5,437 nt of DNA, from assembly GCA_003660635.1 (NCBI GenBank), contig QMUP01000078.1, forward strand, positions 1-5,437. Reading direction: 5' to 3'. Shown piece by piece: positions 1-5,437 of the stretch. Position numbers and translations under genes: made by a program. The number at the start of each line of letters is the position of its first letter. Within the stretch, counting starts at the first letter, position 1. The notes below the pieces were generated by a model, which was given only the letters and a program-made list of their open reading frames with translations, was not told the origin of the DNA and did no database searches. The DNA comes from Candidatus Wolframiiraptor sp. (GTDB lineage Archaea; Thermoproteota; Nitrososphaeria_A; Caldarchaeales; Wolframiiraptoraceae).

Positions 1-312
1 GCTGCCAGGGCGATCGGGATGAGTAAGTTCCAAGAAGTACTCTACGTGATAATACCCCAAGCAGTTAGGATTTCCCTTCCCGGGATAACAAACGAAATCC
101 TTTACATGATCCTCTACTCCTCACTGGCATACTTCATCGGGGTCTCCGAGATATTCGCGGCAGCCGTAACCCTAAACTCGATATGGTTTAGACCCGGGGA
201 GATATTCATGTCCGTCGCGTTCATATACCTCTTCATGACCACAATCGCATCCCTAGGATTCAGGAAACTCGAGGCGAAACTAAGAGTCCCCGGCTTTGAA
301 CGTGTCCGTTAG
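1..312 (+). CDS. Polar amino acid ABC transporter permease, C-terminal part (5' end outside window)
   Basis: This is the last 103 codons of an integral membrane permease of the HisM/GlnP type, which would pass polar amino acids through the cell membrane with a periplasmic-type binding protein and an ATPase. The reading frame is open from base 1. It begins inside the cytoplasmic EAA loop (AARAIGMSKFQEVLYVIIPQ), where the Gly and the following I-x-P spacing match the loop that docks on the ATPase. After it come a 'LPGITNEI' segment, a hydrophobic stretch ending in 'FIGVSEI' (compare 'SLASVIGVPEL' in the family) and a last membrane helix around residues 67-82. The tail 'FRKLEAKLRVPGF' is the usual amphipathic C-terminus. 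The gene ends in TAG, 53 bp before thpR. Nothing links it functionally to the RNA genes downstream; its partners should lie upstream. The substrate cannot be told from this fragment, and a non-amino-acid substrate remains possible. Confidence 0.9.
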   Translation, partial: AARAIGMSKFQEVLYVIIPQAVRISLPGITNEILYMILYSSLAYFIGVSEIFAAAVTLNSIWFRPGEIFMSVAFIYLFMTTIASLGFRKLEAKLRVPGFERVR

Positions 313-320
313 ATCTATCT

Positions 321-331
321 AAGCTTAAAGC
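321..331 (+). promoter_or_regulatory. Possible weak TATA-like element upstream of thpR
   Basis: The A/T-rich element AAGCTTAAAGC lies about 39 nt before the thpR ATG. If it is a TATA box, transcription would start near 353, giving a leader of about 13 nt that carries GGGGA and GGTGG purine runs. The match to an archaeal TATA box is poor, so read-through from the ABC permease gene is an equally good explanation for expression of the operon. Confidence 0.3.
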
Positions 332-365
332 TGAGAGCGAGGTCTAATGCTCGGGGATAGGTGGC

Positions 366-947
366 ATGAGCGAGCTCACTAGGACCTTCATAGCCGTAGA
401 CTTCGATAATCCACAGATAGTCTCTAGGGCCCAAGAGGTTCAGAGGAAGCTTATGGAGTCGGGGGTCGTGATGAAACCCGTCGAACCGAAGAATCTTCAC
501 GTCACCCTCTGGTTCTTCGGAGAGCTGGATCCAAGCAGGCTCAGACTGGTTCTCGAAAACGCGAAGCAGGTGAAGTTTAAGCCCTTTAAGGTTGAGGTCA
601 AGGGGGTTGGATATTTCCCAGGTGGAAGTAGGGTTAACGTGATCTGGCTGGGGATCGATGATCCATCGAATGGATTAAAGAATATTCTAGACCAGCTATT
701 GGAGAAGTTGACCAGGTTAGGGTTCAGATATGATGACCGCGGATTCACACCTCACCTCACCATAGGCAGGGTGAAATACGTGAAAAATAAGCAAGCGGTC
801 CTCAGAACCCTCAGCGAGTTAAAAGAGATGTATTTCGGAGAGCAGCGGGTAGATAGATTCGAGGTAAAGAAGAGTGTCCTGACCCAGAGAGGCCCTATAT
901 ATAGCGACCTCCTCGTTGTGAACGCGGAAGAGGCAGATGCACCTTGA
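366..947 (+). CDS. thpR: RNA 2',3'-cyclic phosphodiesterase (2'-5' RNA ligase family, 2H superfamily)
   Basis: This 193-residue protein belongs to the ThpR/LigT branch of the 2H phosphoesterases. Known members hydrolyse RNA 2',3'-cyclic phosphates to 2'-phosphates and can join RNA ends. Both signature motifs are visible: HVT at residues 45-47 in 'LHVTLWFFGE', and HLT at 130-132 in 'FTPHLTIGR'. The two histidines are the catalytic pair. The N-terminus 'TRTFIAVDF', the central strand 'RVNVIWLGI' (89-97) and the total length all fit the family. The ATG at 366 gives the expected N-terminus and follows GGGGA at 353-356 plus a GGTGG run. The stop TGA overlaps the TTG start of cca, so the two are probably translated in a coupled way. 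Pairing of this gene with cca recurs in archaea and suggests work on tRNA ends, but the natural substrate is not known. Confidence 0.93.
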   Translation: MSELTRTFIAVDFDNPQIVSRAQEVQRKLMESGVVMKPVEPKNLHVTLWFFGELDPSRLRLVLENAKQVKFKPFKVEVKGVGYFPGGSRVNVIWLGIDDPSNGLKNILDQLLEKLTRLGFRYDDRGFTPHLTIGRVKYVKNKQAVLRTLSELKEMYFGEQRVDRFEVKKSVLTQRGPIYSDLLVVNAEEADAP

Positions 948-2344
948 ACCTCGAAGACGTAATCAGGCGGGCATTAAAAATCGTTAAGCCAACTGATAAA
1001 GATAGAAAGAGGCTGAATTCCGTCATCGAGAGGGCGCTAGACCTAGCTGAGAAATATTCTTCGGAGATCGACGGCGTAACTGGGGTATCCCTCGAAGGCT
1101 CTGCGGCAAAAAATACATGGATTAAAGATAGGGCTGAAGCCGACATCTTCATCCACTTCGATCCGAAGATCCCCAAAGGAGACCTTGAGGAGAGAATAAT
1201 AGATCTTGGATCGAGGATTATTCGGGGACTAGGCGGAGTTCCCAGACTGATGTACGCCGATCACCCATACGTCGAGGGAGTCATCGATGGAATAACTGTG
1301 GATATAGTTGCCTGCTATGACGTGGAGCCACCTAACTGGATAGGCGCAACCGATCGAACACCATATCACACCAAATATGTAATTGAAAATTTGAGAGAGG
1401 GGCAGGAAGATGAAGTGCGGTTATTGAAAGGTTTCATGGCCGGATGCGGGGTATATGGCGCGGAGATAAAGGTCAAGGGGTTCAGCGGATACCTCACAGA
1501 ACTACTAGTTCTAGCATATGGGAGTTTTCTCGAGGTCTTGAGGGCGGTGGCCAACTGGCATCCACCGATAATTATCGACCTCGAAAGATACTACGAATCT
1601 TCAGAGGAATTGATCGAATTATTCAGGGGTAATCCGCTGATAGTGATCGACCCAATCGACAGAGCGAGAAACGTCGCCGCCGCGGTTTCCAATACACGGC
1701 TTTCAGAATTCGTCCTCGCCTCTAAACTCTTTCTGAAAAAACCTTCTCTAAGGTTCTTTAAAGGAAAGGAAGAGAGAAAGATTAGGCTGAGCGATATTCG
1801 GAAGCTTTCCAAGAACAGGAACTTCGTCTACCTATTTTTCAGGCTACGTGAAGAAAAGCCTCCTGACGTACTCTGGGGGGAGCTGAGACGGAGTGAAGAA
1901 GGCGTGAAGAGGGCATTAGAAAGGCTTGGATTCAGGGTTTACAGGAGCGGTTCTTGGACAGATGAACGGCGTCATGCTCTCCTATTATTTGAAGTCGATC
2001 AAGTCACGTTACCGAGGTATATGCTGCATAAGGGGCCCCCAGTATATTTGAGAAACGCCGAGGAATTCGTTGAACTCTGGATGCGGCGGGGAATAGGTCC
2101 ATGGGTTGATGGAGATAGGGTCTACGTCTTGAGGGCTAGAGATGAAACTCGGGTTAGCAGGCTCTTGAAAAGGGAGATCAAGAGAGGAGAGGTCGCGATC
2201 TCACGTGGAATCCTAGATTCCGTGAAATCCGGGAAGCTCGGAGAAAACCTGGGGCATCTCATAGAATTTGGGAAGAAGCATGAAGAACTGCGAAGGTTTC
2301 TCATCGAGTTCTTGGAAGCAAGGCCGGTTTTCCTGAGAAAATGA
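944..2344 (+). CDS. cca: CCA-adding enzyme (archaeal class I tRNA nucleotidyltransferase)
   Basis: This 466-residue enzyme adds or repairs the CCA 3' end of tRNAs from CTP and ATP without a nucleic acid template. The head domain has the nucleotidyltransferase signature: GSAAKNTW at residues 52-59, followed by the metal-binding acidic pair Glu65 and Asp67 in 'EADIFIHF'. The third carboxylate is Asp120 in 'ITVDIVACY'. 'YADHPYVEG' (104-112), 'TDRTPYHTKY' (136-145) and 'GVYGAEIKVKGFSGYL' (169-184) are hallmarks of the archaeal class. The remainder covers the body and tail domains that bind tRNA. The start is a TTG that overlaps the thpR stop (TTGA), with GGAAGAGG at 926-932 as a possible ribosome binding site. 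It places the GS motif at nearly the same distance from the N-terminus as in known archaeal enzymes, and the next Met is 102 residues in, past the active site. The stop overlaps the ATG of the kinase gene (ATGA). The length is slightly above the usual 430-460 residues. Confidence 0.96.
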   Translation: MNLEDVIRRALKIVKPTDKDRKRLNSVIERALDLAEKYSSEIDGVTGVSLEGSAAKNTWIKDRAEADIFIHFDPKIPKGDLEERIIDLGSRIIRGLGGVPRLMYADHPYVEGVIDGITVDIVACYDVEPPNWIGATDRTPYHTKYVIENLREGQEDEVRLLKGFMAGCGVYGAEIKVKGFSGYLTELLVLAYGSFLEVLRAVANWHPPIIIDLERYYESSEELIELFRGNPLIVIDPIDRARNVAAAVSNTRLSEFVLASKLFLKKPSLRFFKGKEERKIRLSDIRKLSKNRNFVYLFFRLREEKPPDVLWGELRRSEEGVKRALERLGFRVYRSGSWTDERRHALLLFEVDQVTLPRYMLHKGPPVYLRNAEEFVELWMRRGIGPWVDGDRVYVLRARDETRVSRLLKREIKRGEVAISRGILDSVKSGKLGENLGHLIEFGKKHEELRRFLIEFLEARPVFLRK

Positions 2345-3105
2345 GCGGGAGAATATCTCCCCTGAGTCTCGAGGACTTTCGGGGAAACCTCGACCTAATC
2401 ATGGAATTAGCCTTCCCCGCGAAGGATAGAGATTACTCTTTGATGATCCTAAGGGAACTTGAAGAAATAGGGGTAGATGCAATCTACGTGGAGTTTCTCG
2501 CCGATAGTTTGAGGATAGCTTTCATCGGAAAGGGTTATCGCGGGATTGTGATCAAGGGGAAGATGAGGGGACTAGATATCGCCATAAAGATTCTCAGGAC
2601 TGATACCGCGATCCGCGACTTAAGTAAAGAAGCGGAGGCAACGGAAATGGCGAATAGCGTGGGCGTCGGACCTAAACTCCTAGGATATTCACGGCATGTT
2701 CTAGTATTGGAGTACGTTGAGGGAATCGGTCTTGGAAAATGGATAAACGAGCTGGCAAGTGAGGGGGCTCATGTCTTGAAAAATGTTTTGAGGAGATGCT
2801 TCCTCCAGGCGAGATCTTTAGACGTGCTGGGTTTGGATCATGGAGAGCTGAGCGATGCCAGAAAACACGTAATCATAAGATCTGATCTGGCCCCCGTCAT
2901 CATAGATTTTGGAAAAGCGCGGATAAGGGATCGCCCCTCAAATGTCACATCCTTCTTCAGCTACATAGCATTCGGCCCCCAGTCAGAGAAAGTCATGCAG
3001 ATGTTGGGGATCCGGGAACCGCCGGTAGATGCTTCAAGGAACTATAAGCGCAGGTTTGATGAAGAGTCTTTCGCCGAATTAATGAAGAGGCTGAACCTTC
3101 AGTGA
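2341..3105 (+). CDS. Atypical archaeal protein-kinase-fold protein (putative Ser/Thr kinase)
   Basis: This 254-residue protein has a kinase-like domain after a 60-residue N-terminal region that may form a small separate domain. Visible elements in order are: a glycine-rich loop GKGYRGIVIKG (63-73), the ATP-binding Lys83 in 'DIAIKIL', a probable partner Glu near 97-99, a hinge 'VLEYVEG' (121-128 region), a catalytic loop 'DHGELSDARKHVII' (166-179) and the metal-binding 'IIDFGKA' (187-193). The loop differs from the standard HRDxxxxN: it reads His-Gly-Glu, so Glu169 stands where the catalytic Asp normally is, and the usual Asn position is Arg174. The His-Gly start recalls Bud32 and RIO-type kinases. 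The gene shares ATGA with the cca stop and has no clear ribosome binding site, implying translational coupling. I place it among the predicted archaeal Ser/Thr kinases (COG2112-like, from memory). It may be a kinase, an ATPase or a pseudokinase; its substrate is unknown. The 3' end overlaps the convergent TIM homologue by 7 bp. Confidence 0.83.
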   Translation: MSGRISPLSLEDFRGNLDLIMELAFPAKDRDYSLMILRELEEIGVDAIYVEFLADSLRIAFIGKGYRGIVIKGKMRGLDIAIKILRTDTAIRDLSKEAEATEMANSVGVGPKLLGYSRHVLVLEYVEGIGLGKWINELASEGAHVLKNVLRRCFLQARSLDVLGLDHGELSDARKHVIIRSDLAPVIIDFGKARIRDRPSNVTSFFSYIAFGPQSEKVMQMLGIREPPVDASRNYKRRFDEESFAELMKRLNLQ

Positions 3106-3806
3106 GTTTTCACCCGCTCTTCCCACGCCTTCTCCATGGCCTCCGCTACATCCTTTAAGAATTTCTCCGGGTCCTCAGACTCGCATATCGCCCTCGATGC
3201 TCCAGAGCCATCCGCGCCGAGCCTCAGGGCCTCGGCCGCATCCCCGCCGCATGATATGCCCGCGCCCACGATCACGGGGATCCGCTTGTTAATCTCTTTA
3301 ACCGCCTTAACTGATTCTATTATGAACGACTTCATTTCCTTGGAGACGGGCTTCTTAGTCCCGATAAGCTTCGGGGGCTCTGATAGAACCGCATCTGGAT
3401 TGAGGTTGGCTAATGCGGCGGCTGATTGAGGCGAATCACAACAAATTATCACCCATAATCCCACCTCCCTAGCTCTTCTCAAGCAGCCGACGATCTCAGC
3501 CAGGGTTTTCTCGCGTTCTATGTGATTTATCATGACCCCGGCCGCGCCCGCTTCTCGAAGTGCTTCAGGTAGGTCTCTGCCGAAGCCCCTTCCCGGAGTG
3601 ATTGGATCCAGATTTGGGGCAAAAACGGGTATATCGACGTTCTCCGATATCATTCGAAGATCTACGAGTTGGGGAATAAAGACGAAGTTTACGGTGGATT
3701 CCCTCGCAACCTTCTCAACCGCCTTAGCCAGCTCTAATGCCCTCCTCCCCCAAACGTAGGCCTTAGTGGATACTATGAAAATGGGGAGATCGAGTTCACG
3801 TTTCAC
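3099..3806 (-). CDS. Divergent triosephosphate isomerase homologue (archaeal TIM type)
   Basis: This 235-residue protein has the length and order of motifs of archaeal triosephosphate isomerase, a cytoplasmic TIM barrel that interconverts glyceraldehyde 3-phosphate and dihydroxyacetone phosphate. Lys15 ('IFIVSTKAY'), His95 ('GVMINHIERE') and Glu143 ('LSEPPKLIGT') sit at the catalytic positions. 'VDIPVFAP', 'LPEALREAGA' and 'VIVGAGIS' (178-185) match archaeal TIM. Several normally conserved neighbours differ: Ser13 replaces Asn of the N-x-K motif, the H-T-G of loop 3 reads G-F-G (74-76), Ile96 replaces the Ser of NHSE, and the loop-6 end is GTKKP. Loop 8 reads 'GSGAS' (200-204) where archaeal enzymes have a LLAS-like segment. 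The start is GTG; an in-frame TAG lies at 3819-3821 and no later start keeps the first strand. A TATA element centred about 27 nt upstream suggests a leaderless mRNA. It could be the real TpiA of this lineage or a paralogue with another substrate, so I give no symbol. Confidence 0.8.
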   Translation of the reverse strand: MKRELDLPIFIVSTKAYVWGRRALELAKAVEKVARESTVNFVFIPQLVDLRMISENVDIPVFAPNLDPITPGRGFGRDLPEALREAGAAGVMINHIEREKTLAEIVGCLRRAREVGLWVIICCDSPQSAAALANLNPDAVLSEPPKLIGTKKPVSKEMKSFIIESVKAVKEINKRIPVIVGAGISCGGDAAEALRLGADGSGASRAICESEDPEKFLKDVAEAMEKAWEERVKTH

Positions 3807-3828
3807 GCTATGGGGTTCCTAAGGGTTT

Positions 3829-3839
3829 GATATATAATG
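3829..3839. promoter_or_regulatory. Shared TATA element between divergent genes
   Basis: The sequence GATATATAATG includes the self-complementary core TATATA at 3831-3836. On the minus strand the core centre is about 27 nt from the GTG of the TIM homologue at 3806, the distance expected when transcription starts at the start codon. On the plus strand the same spacing predicts a start near 3861, about 14 nt before the ATG at 3875. No other TATA-like stretch is seen in the 68-bp gap between the genes, so one element may serve both directions. This rests on spacing and base composition alone. Confidence 0.55.
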
Positions 3840-3874
3840 AGCGTTTTGAGAAAGACTATAGGCGTTCGGCTTCC

Positions 3875-4609
3875 ATGGAAAAACCGATGAAAAGGCAAAA
3901 AGACGAAATACGGAGGGCCATCTGGAGGATCCTCGAGGAGAGGGGAGTTGCCCGTTTTCCGAGGCCGGTTTACGGGAGGATTCCGAATTTTGTTGGGGCG
4001 GAGAAGGCGGCTGCCAGGATCTTAGAATTGGAGGAATACCGGCGTGCCAAGGTTGTTAAGGTGAGCCCGGATTCTCCGCAACGCTATATACGCTACAGAT
4101 GTCTCCTCGATGGGAAGCTCCTGATAATGCCGACCCCGAGGCTGAGAGAAGGATTCCTGCTTCTCGACCCCAAGAAGATCCCGGGGGAGCGCTATCAAGA
4201 GGCATCGACGATTAGAGGTGCTTTCACATACGGTGAGAAAGTGCCGATTGAAAGTTTGCCGACGATCGATCTAATAGTCACGGGCTCGGTCGCGGTAACG
4301 GAGGGCGGAGTGAGACTTGGAAAGGGAGGTGGATATGGGGAGCTTGAGTACGCGATTCTCTCCGAGTTTGGTAAACTCCGCCGAGATGTTCCAATAGCGA
4401 CTAACGTACACGATCTACAAATAGTCGAGAGCCTGCCCCGCGAACCACATGACCTGACCTTGGATATAATCGCGACTCCAACACGGCTCATCAAGGTCAG
4501 AGGGGAAAAACAACGTCCAAGCGGAATAATATGGGACTTGCTGTCTCCTGAAAAATTGGATGAGATCCCGCTCTTAAGGAGGATGCGGGGTCGCGGGGCT
4601 TTTCGGTGA
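3875..4609 (+). CDS. 5-formyltetrahydrofolate cyclo-ligase family protein (MTHFSD-like, archaeal)
   Basis: The product belongs to the family of 5-formyltetrahydrofolate cyclo-ligase, which in bacteria and eukaryotes uses ATP to convert 5-formyl- to 5,10-methenyl-tetrahydrofolate. With the chosen ATG it has 244 residues. Visible landmarks are 'RIPNFVGAEKAA' (35-46), 'LIMPTPRLREGF' (83-94), 'DLIVTGSVAV' (132-141), the glycine-rich phosphate-binding segment 'GKGGGYGELEYAIL' (149-162), and 'VHDLQIVESLP' plus 'PHDLTLDIIATPTRLI' (178-205). The GKGxGYxELE form and the VHDLQ block are closer to the archaeal/MTHFSD group than to bacterial YgfA, so the cyclo-ligase activity is not assured. Many archaea use tetrahydromethanopterin instead of folate, so the substrate may differ. 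A longer reading from a TTG at 3827 would put the TATA box inside the coding region and add 16 residues unlike the family, so ATG 3875 (or the ATG four codons later) is preferred. No ribosome binding site is evident. Confidence 0.85.
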   Translation: MEKPMKRQKDEIRRAIWRILEERGVARFPRPVYGRIPNFVGAEKAAARILELEEYRRAKVVKVSPDSPQRYIRYRCLLDGKLLIMPTPRLREGFLLLDPKKIPGERYQEASTIRGAFTYGEKVPIESLPTIDLIVTGSVAVTEGGVRLGKGGGYGELEYAILSEFGKLRRDVPIATNVHDLQIVESLPREPHDLTLDIIATPTRLIKVRGEKQRPSGIIWDLLSPEKLDEIPLLRRMRGRGAFR

Positions 4610-4611
4610 CA

Positions 4612-4624
4612 TTTTCGGATTTTT
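4612..4624 (+). terminator. Possible T-rich terminator after the cyclo-ligase family gene
   Basis: Just past the TGA stop are two runs of T (four at 4612-4615, five at 4620-4624). Together with a third run of four T at 4600-4603 they include a TTTTCGG direct repeat (4600-4606 and 4612-4618). Archaeal RNA polymerase ends transcription at such T tracts without a hairpin. The runs are short, and they also lie in the A/T-rich lead-in to the next promoter, so this is only a candidate. Confidence 0.35.
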
Positions 4625-4631
4625 CACAAGA

Positions 4632-4638
4632 TTTATAT
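4632..4638 (+). promoter_or_regulatory. TATA box for the fucose-isomerase-like gene
   Basis: TTTATAT at 4632-4638, preceded by the purine-rich CACAAGA that could act as a BRE, is centred about 27 nt before the ATG at 4662. That spacing places the transcription start at or next to the start codon, which fits the absence of any Shine-Dalgarno-like sequence just before it (TAACATCGATC). A leaderless mRNA is therefore likely. Confidence 0.6.
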
Positions 4639-4661
4639 CACGTATCTCTATAACATCGATC

Positions 4662-5437
4662 ATGAGCTGGAGAGATAAAAAGTGTAGAGTTCGGGTGATC
4701 TTCATAGGTCTCAGGAATATGGACGCCGGGTGGCCTCATCACCTCTTCGATGTCGACGCCGAGGCCGAGAGACTGAAGAAAGAGCTCACTAAGATAGAGA
4801 AACAAGTTGAGAATATAGAGTTTTACGGTTGGGATGTAGTGGTAACGGAAGCCGAGGGTCAGAAACTCCTCCCCGAACTCGAGGAAGCGGATGGAATATT
4901 GGCGATACCCCTAACCCAAGAGTTTGCCGACGGGGTGATGACGCCTCATCCACCGCTCCTACAATTCGCTGATACGGGTAAGCCCATGATAGTATACACC
5001 ATGCCTTTTACCCGATATTGGGATCAGGGTGGAATACTTGAGAGGATTGGGAGGGTCGTCGTGGTGAATTCGAGTAGGATCGACGACATAATCCCCCCAC
5101 TTAAGGCCATGAGGGCCGTGGCGAGGATGAAACAAATCAGGATTTTGCTCGTAAAAGACTACGAGTATCCGAGGGAGTACGTTGATCCGAGGCTCAGAGA
5201 CTCTAGGTGGATGGGGTCCTCATTCCTTAAACGGATAAAGGAGATCTTCGGCGTCGAGATAGTCAGGATAACCTCAAGGGAGTTATTAGAGGAGTACGAA
5301 TTAGTTCCAACAGATGAGGCAGAAAAACTCGCAGAGGAGATAATTGAGAAATCGAGGGGATTAAAGGAGCCGTCCAGAGAAGAGGTGATTAAGGCCGCTA
5401 AGATGTACTTGGCGATAAAGAGACTTCTAGAAAAATA
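4662..5437 (+). CDS. L-fucose/L-arabinose isomerase superfamily-like protein, N-terminal part (3' end outside window)
   Basis: An open frame of 258 codons starts at ATG 4662 and runs off the window with no stop. The translation begins MSWRDKKCRVRVIFIGLRNM. It then shows alternating strands and helices of a Rossmann-like kind: 'EADGILAIPLTQ' near residues 75-86, 'GKPMIVYTMPF' near 106-116, and a second such unit from 'IRILLVKDYEYP' near 163-174. Near 213-258 comes an acidic helical stretch with 'VPTDEAEKLAEEI' and 'EVIKAAKMYLAIKRLLEK', a pattern I associate with FucI/AraA-like sugar isomerase families just before their metal-binding C-terminal domain. Known members interconvert aldoses and ketoses, but archaeal relatives are mostly uncharacterised. 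The catalytic acidic residues would lie beyond the window, so activity cannot be judged. The start is supported by the leaderless TATA spacing. The superfamily assignment is from motif memory and is moderate. Confidence 0.65.
   Translation, partial: MSWRDKKCRVRVIFIGLRNMDAGWPHHLFDVDAEAERLKKELTKIEKQVENIEFYGWDVVVTEAEGQKLLPELEEADGILAIPLTQEFADGVMTPHPPLLQFADTGKPMIVYTMPFTRYWDQGGILERIGRVVVVNSSRIDDIIPPLKAMRAVARMKQIRILLVKDYEYPREYVDPRLRDSRWMGSSFLKRIKEIFGVEIVRITSRELLEEYELVPTDEAEKLAEEIIEKSRGLKEPSREEVIKAAKMYLAIKRLLEK

Noticed and set aside
895..1176. Minus-strand open frame of 93 codons across the thpR/cca junction
   Set aside because: It lies opposite two confidently identified genes, its translation is Ser/Leu-rich without motifs, and it has no promoter; it is a shadow frame.
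1444..1632. Plus-strand frame of 62 codons within cca
   Set aside because: It is out of frame inside the conserved cca region, with low-complexity translation and no start context.
3136..3759. Two plus-strand open frames (97 and 75 codons) opposite the TIM homologue
   Set aside because: Both are Ala/Ser-rich antisense translations of a gene whose TIM motifs are clear on the other strand.
4195..4494. Minus-strand open frame of 99 codons opposite the cyclo-ligase family gene
   Set aside because: It sits under the most conserved part of that gene and shows no family features of its own.
4600..4618. TTTTCGG direct repeat as a possible regulatory or insertion repeat
   Set aside because: Two 7-base copies in an A/T-rich spot are expected by chance, and one copy overlaps coding sequence.
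4935..4972. C-box-like GTGATGA followed by D-box-like CTGA, resembling an archaeal C/D guide RNA
   Set aside because: Only 27 bases separate the boxes, no internal D'/C' pair or terminal stem is seen, and the stretch is in-frame coding sequence.

Overview
This window looks archaeal, most likely a thermophilic member of the Thermoproteota, Korarchaeota or Bathyarchaeia type lineages; the exact lineage cannot be fixed by eye. Three things support this: a class I (archaeal-type) tRNA CCA-adding enzyme, a short archaeal-style triosephosphate-isomerase fold protein of 235 residues, and TATA-box promoters placed about 27 nt from start codons that lack ribosome binding sites. Arginine is written mostly as AGG/AGA and isoleucine often as ATA, which is usual in thermophilic archaea. 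Coding density is very high, with six genes or gene parts and no gap over 70 bp. No RNA gene, mobile element, CRISPR array or large repeat was seen.

Layout. 1-312 (+) is the C-terminal end of a polar amino acid ABC transporter permease. 366-3105 (+) is a tightly packed three-gene RNA-processing operon. It holds thpR (2H RNA phosphodiesterase/ligase), cca (tRNA nucleotidyltransferase, TTG start overlapping the thpR stop) and an atypical protein-kinase-fold gene whose ATG overlaps the cca stop. 3099-3806 (-) is a divergent triosephosphate-isomerase homologue that runs convergently into the kinase gene and overlaps it by 7 bp. 3875-4609 (+) is a 5-formyltetrahydrofolate cyclo-ligase family (MTHFSD-like) gene, transcribed divergently from the TIM homologue across one TATA element. 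4662-5437 (+) is the 5' part of a protein resembling the L-fucose/L-arabinose isomerase superfamily. It runs off the window end and has a well placed TATA box for a leaderless mRNA.

How the genes work together. The thpR-cca-kinase group is the coherent unit. ThpR acts on RNA 2',3' ends, CCA-adding enzyme builds or repairs tRNA 3' ends, and translational coupling ties in a kinase-like ATPase whose altered catalytic loop recalls the KEOPS subunit Bud32. A role for that kinase in tRNA maturation is inference from context. The TIM homologue keeps Lys, His and Glu at the catalytic positions but has changed several normally invariant neighbours, so it may not be the housekeeping enzyme. No wholly new multi-gene system is evident. 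The most interesting leads are the kinase in the tRNA-end operon, the altered TIM homologue and the shared divergent promoter.
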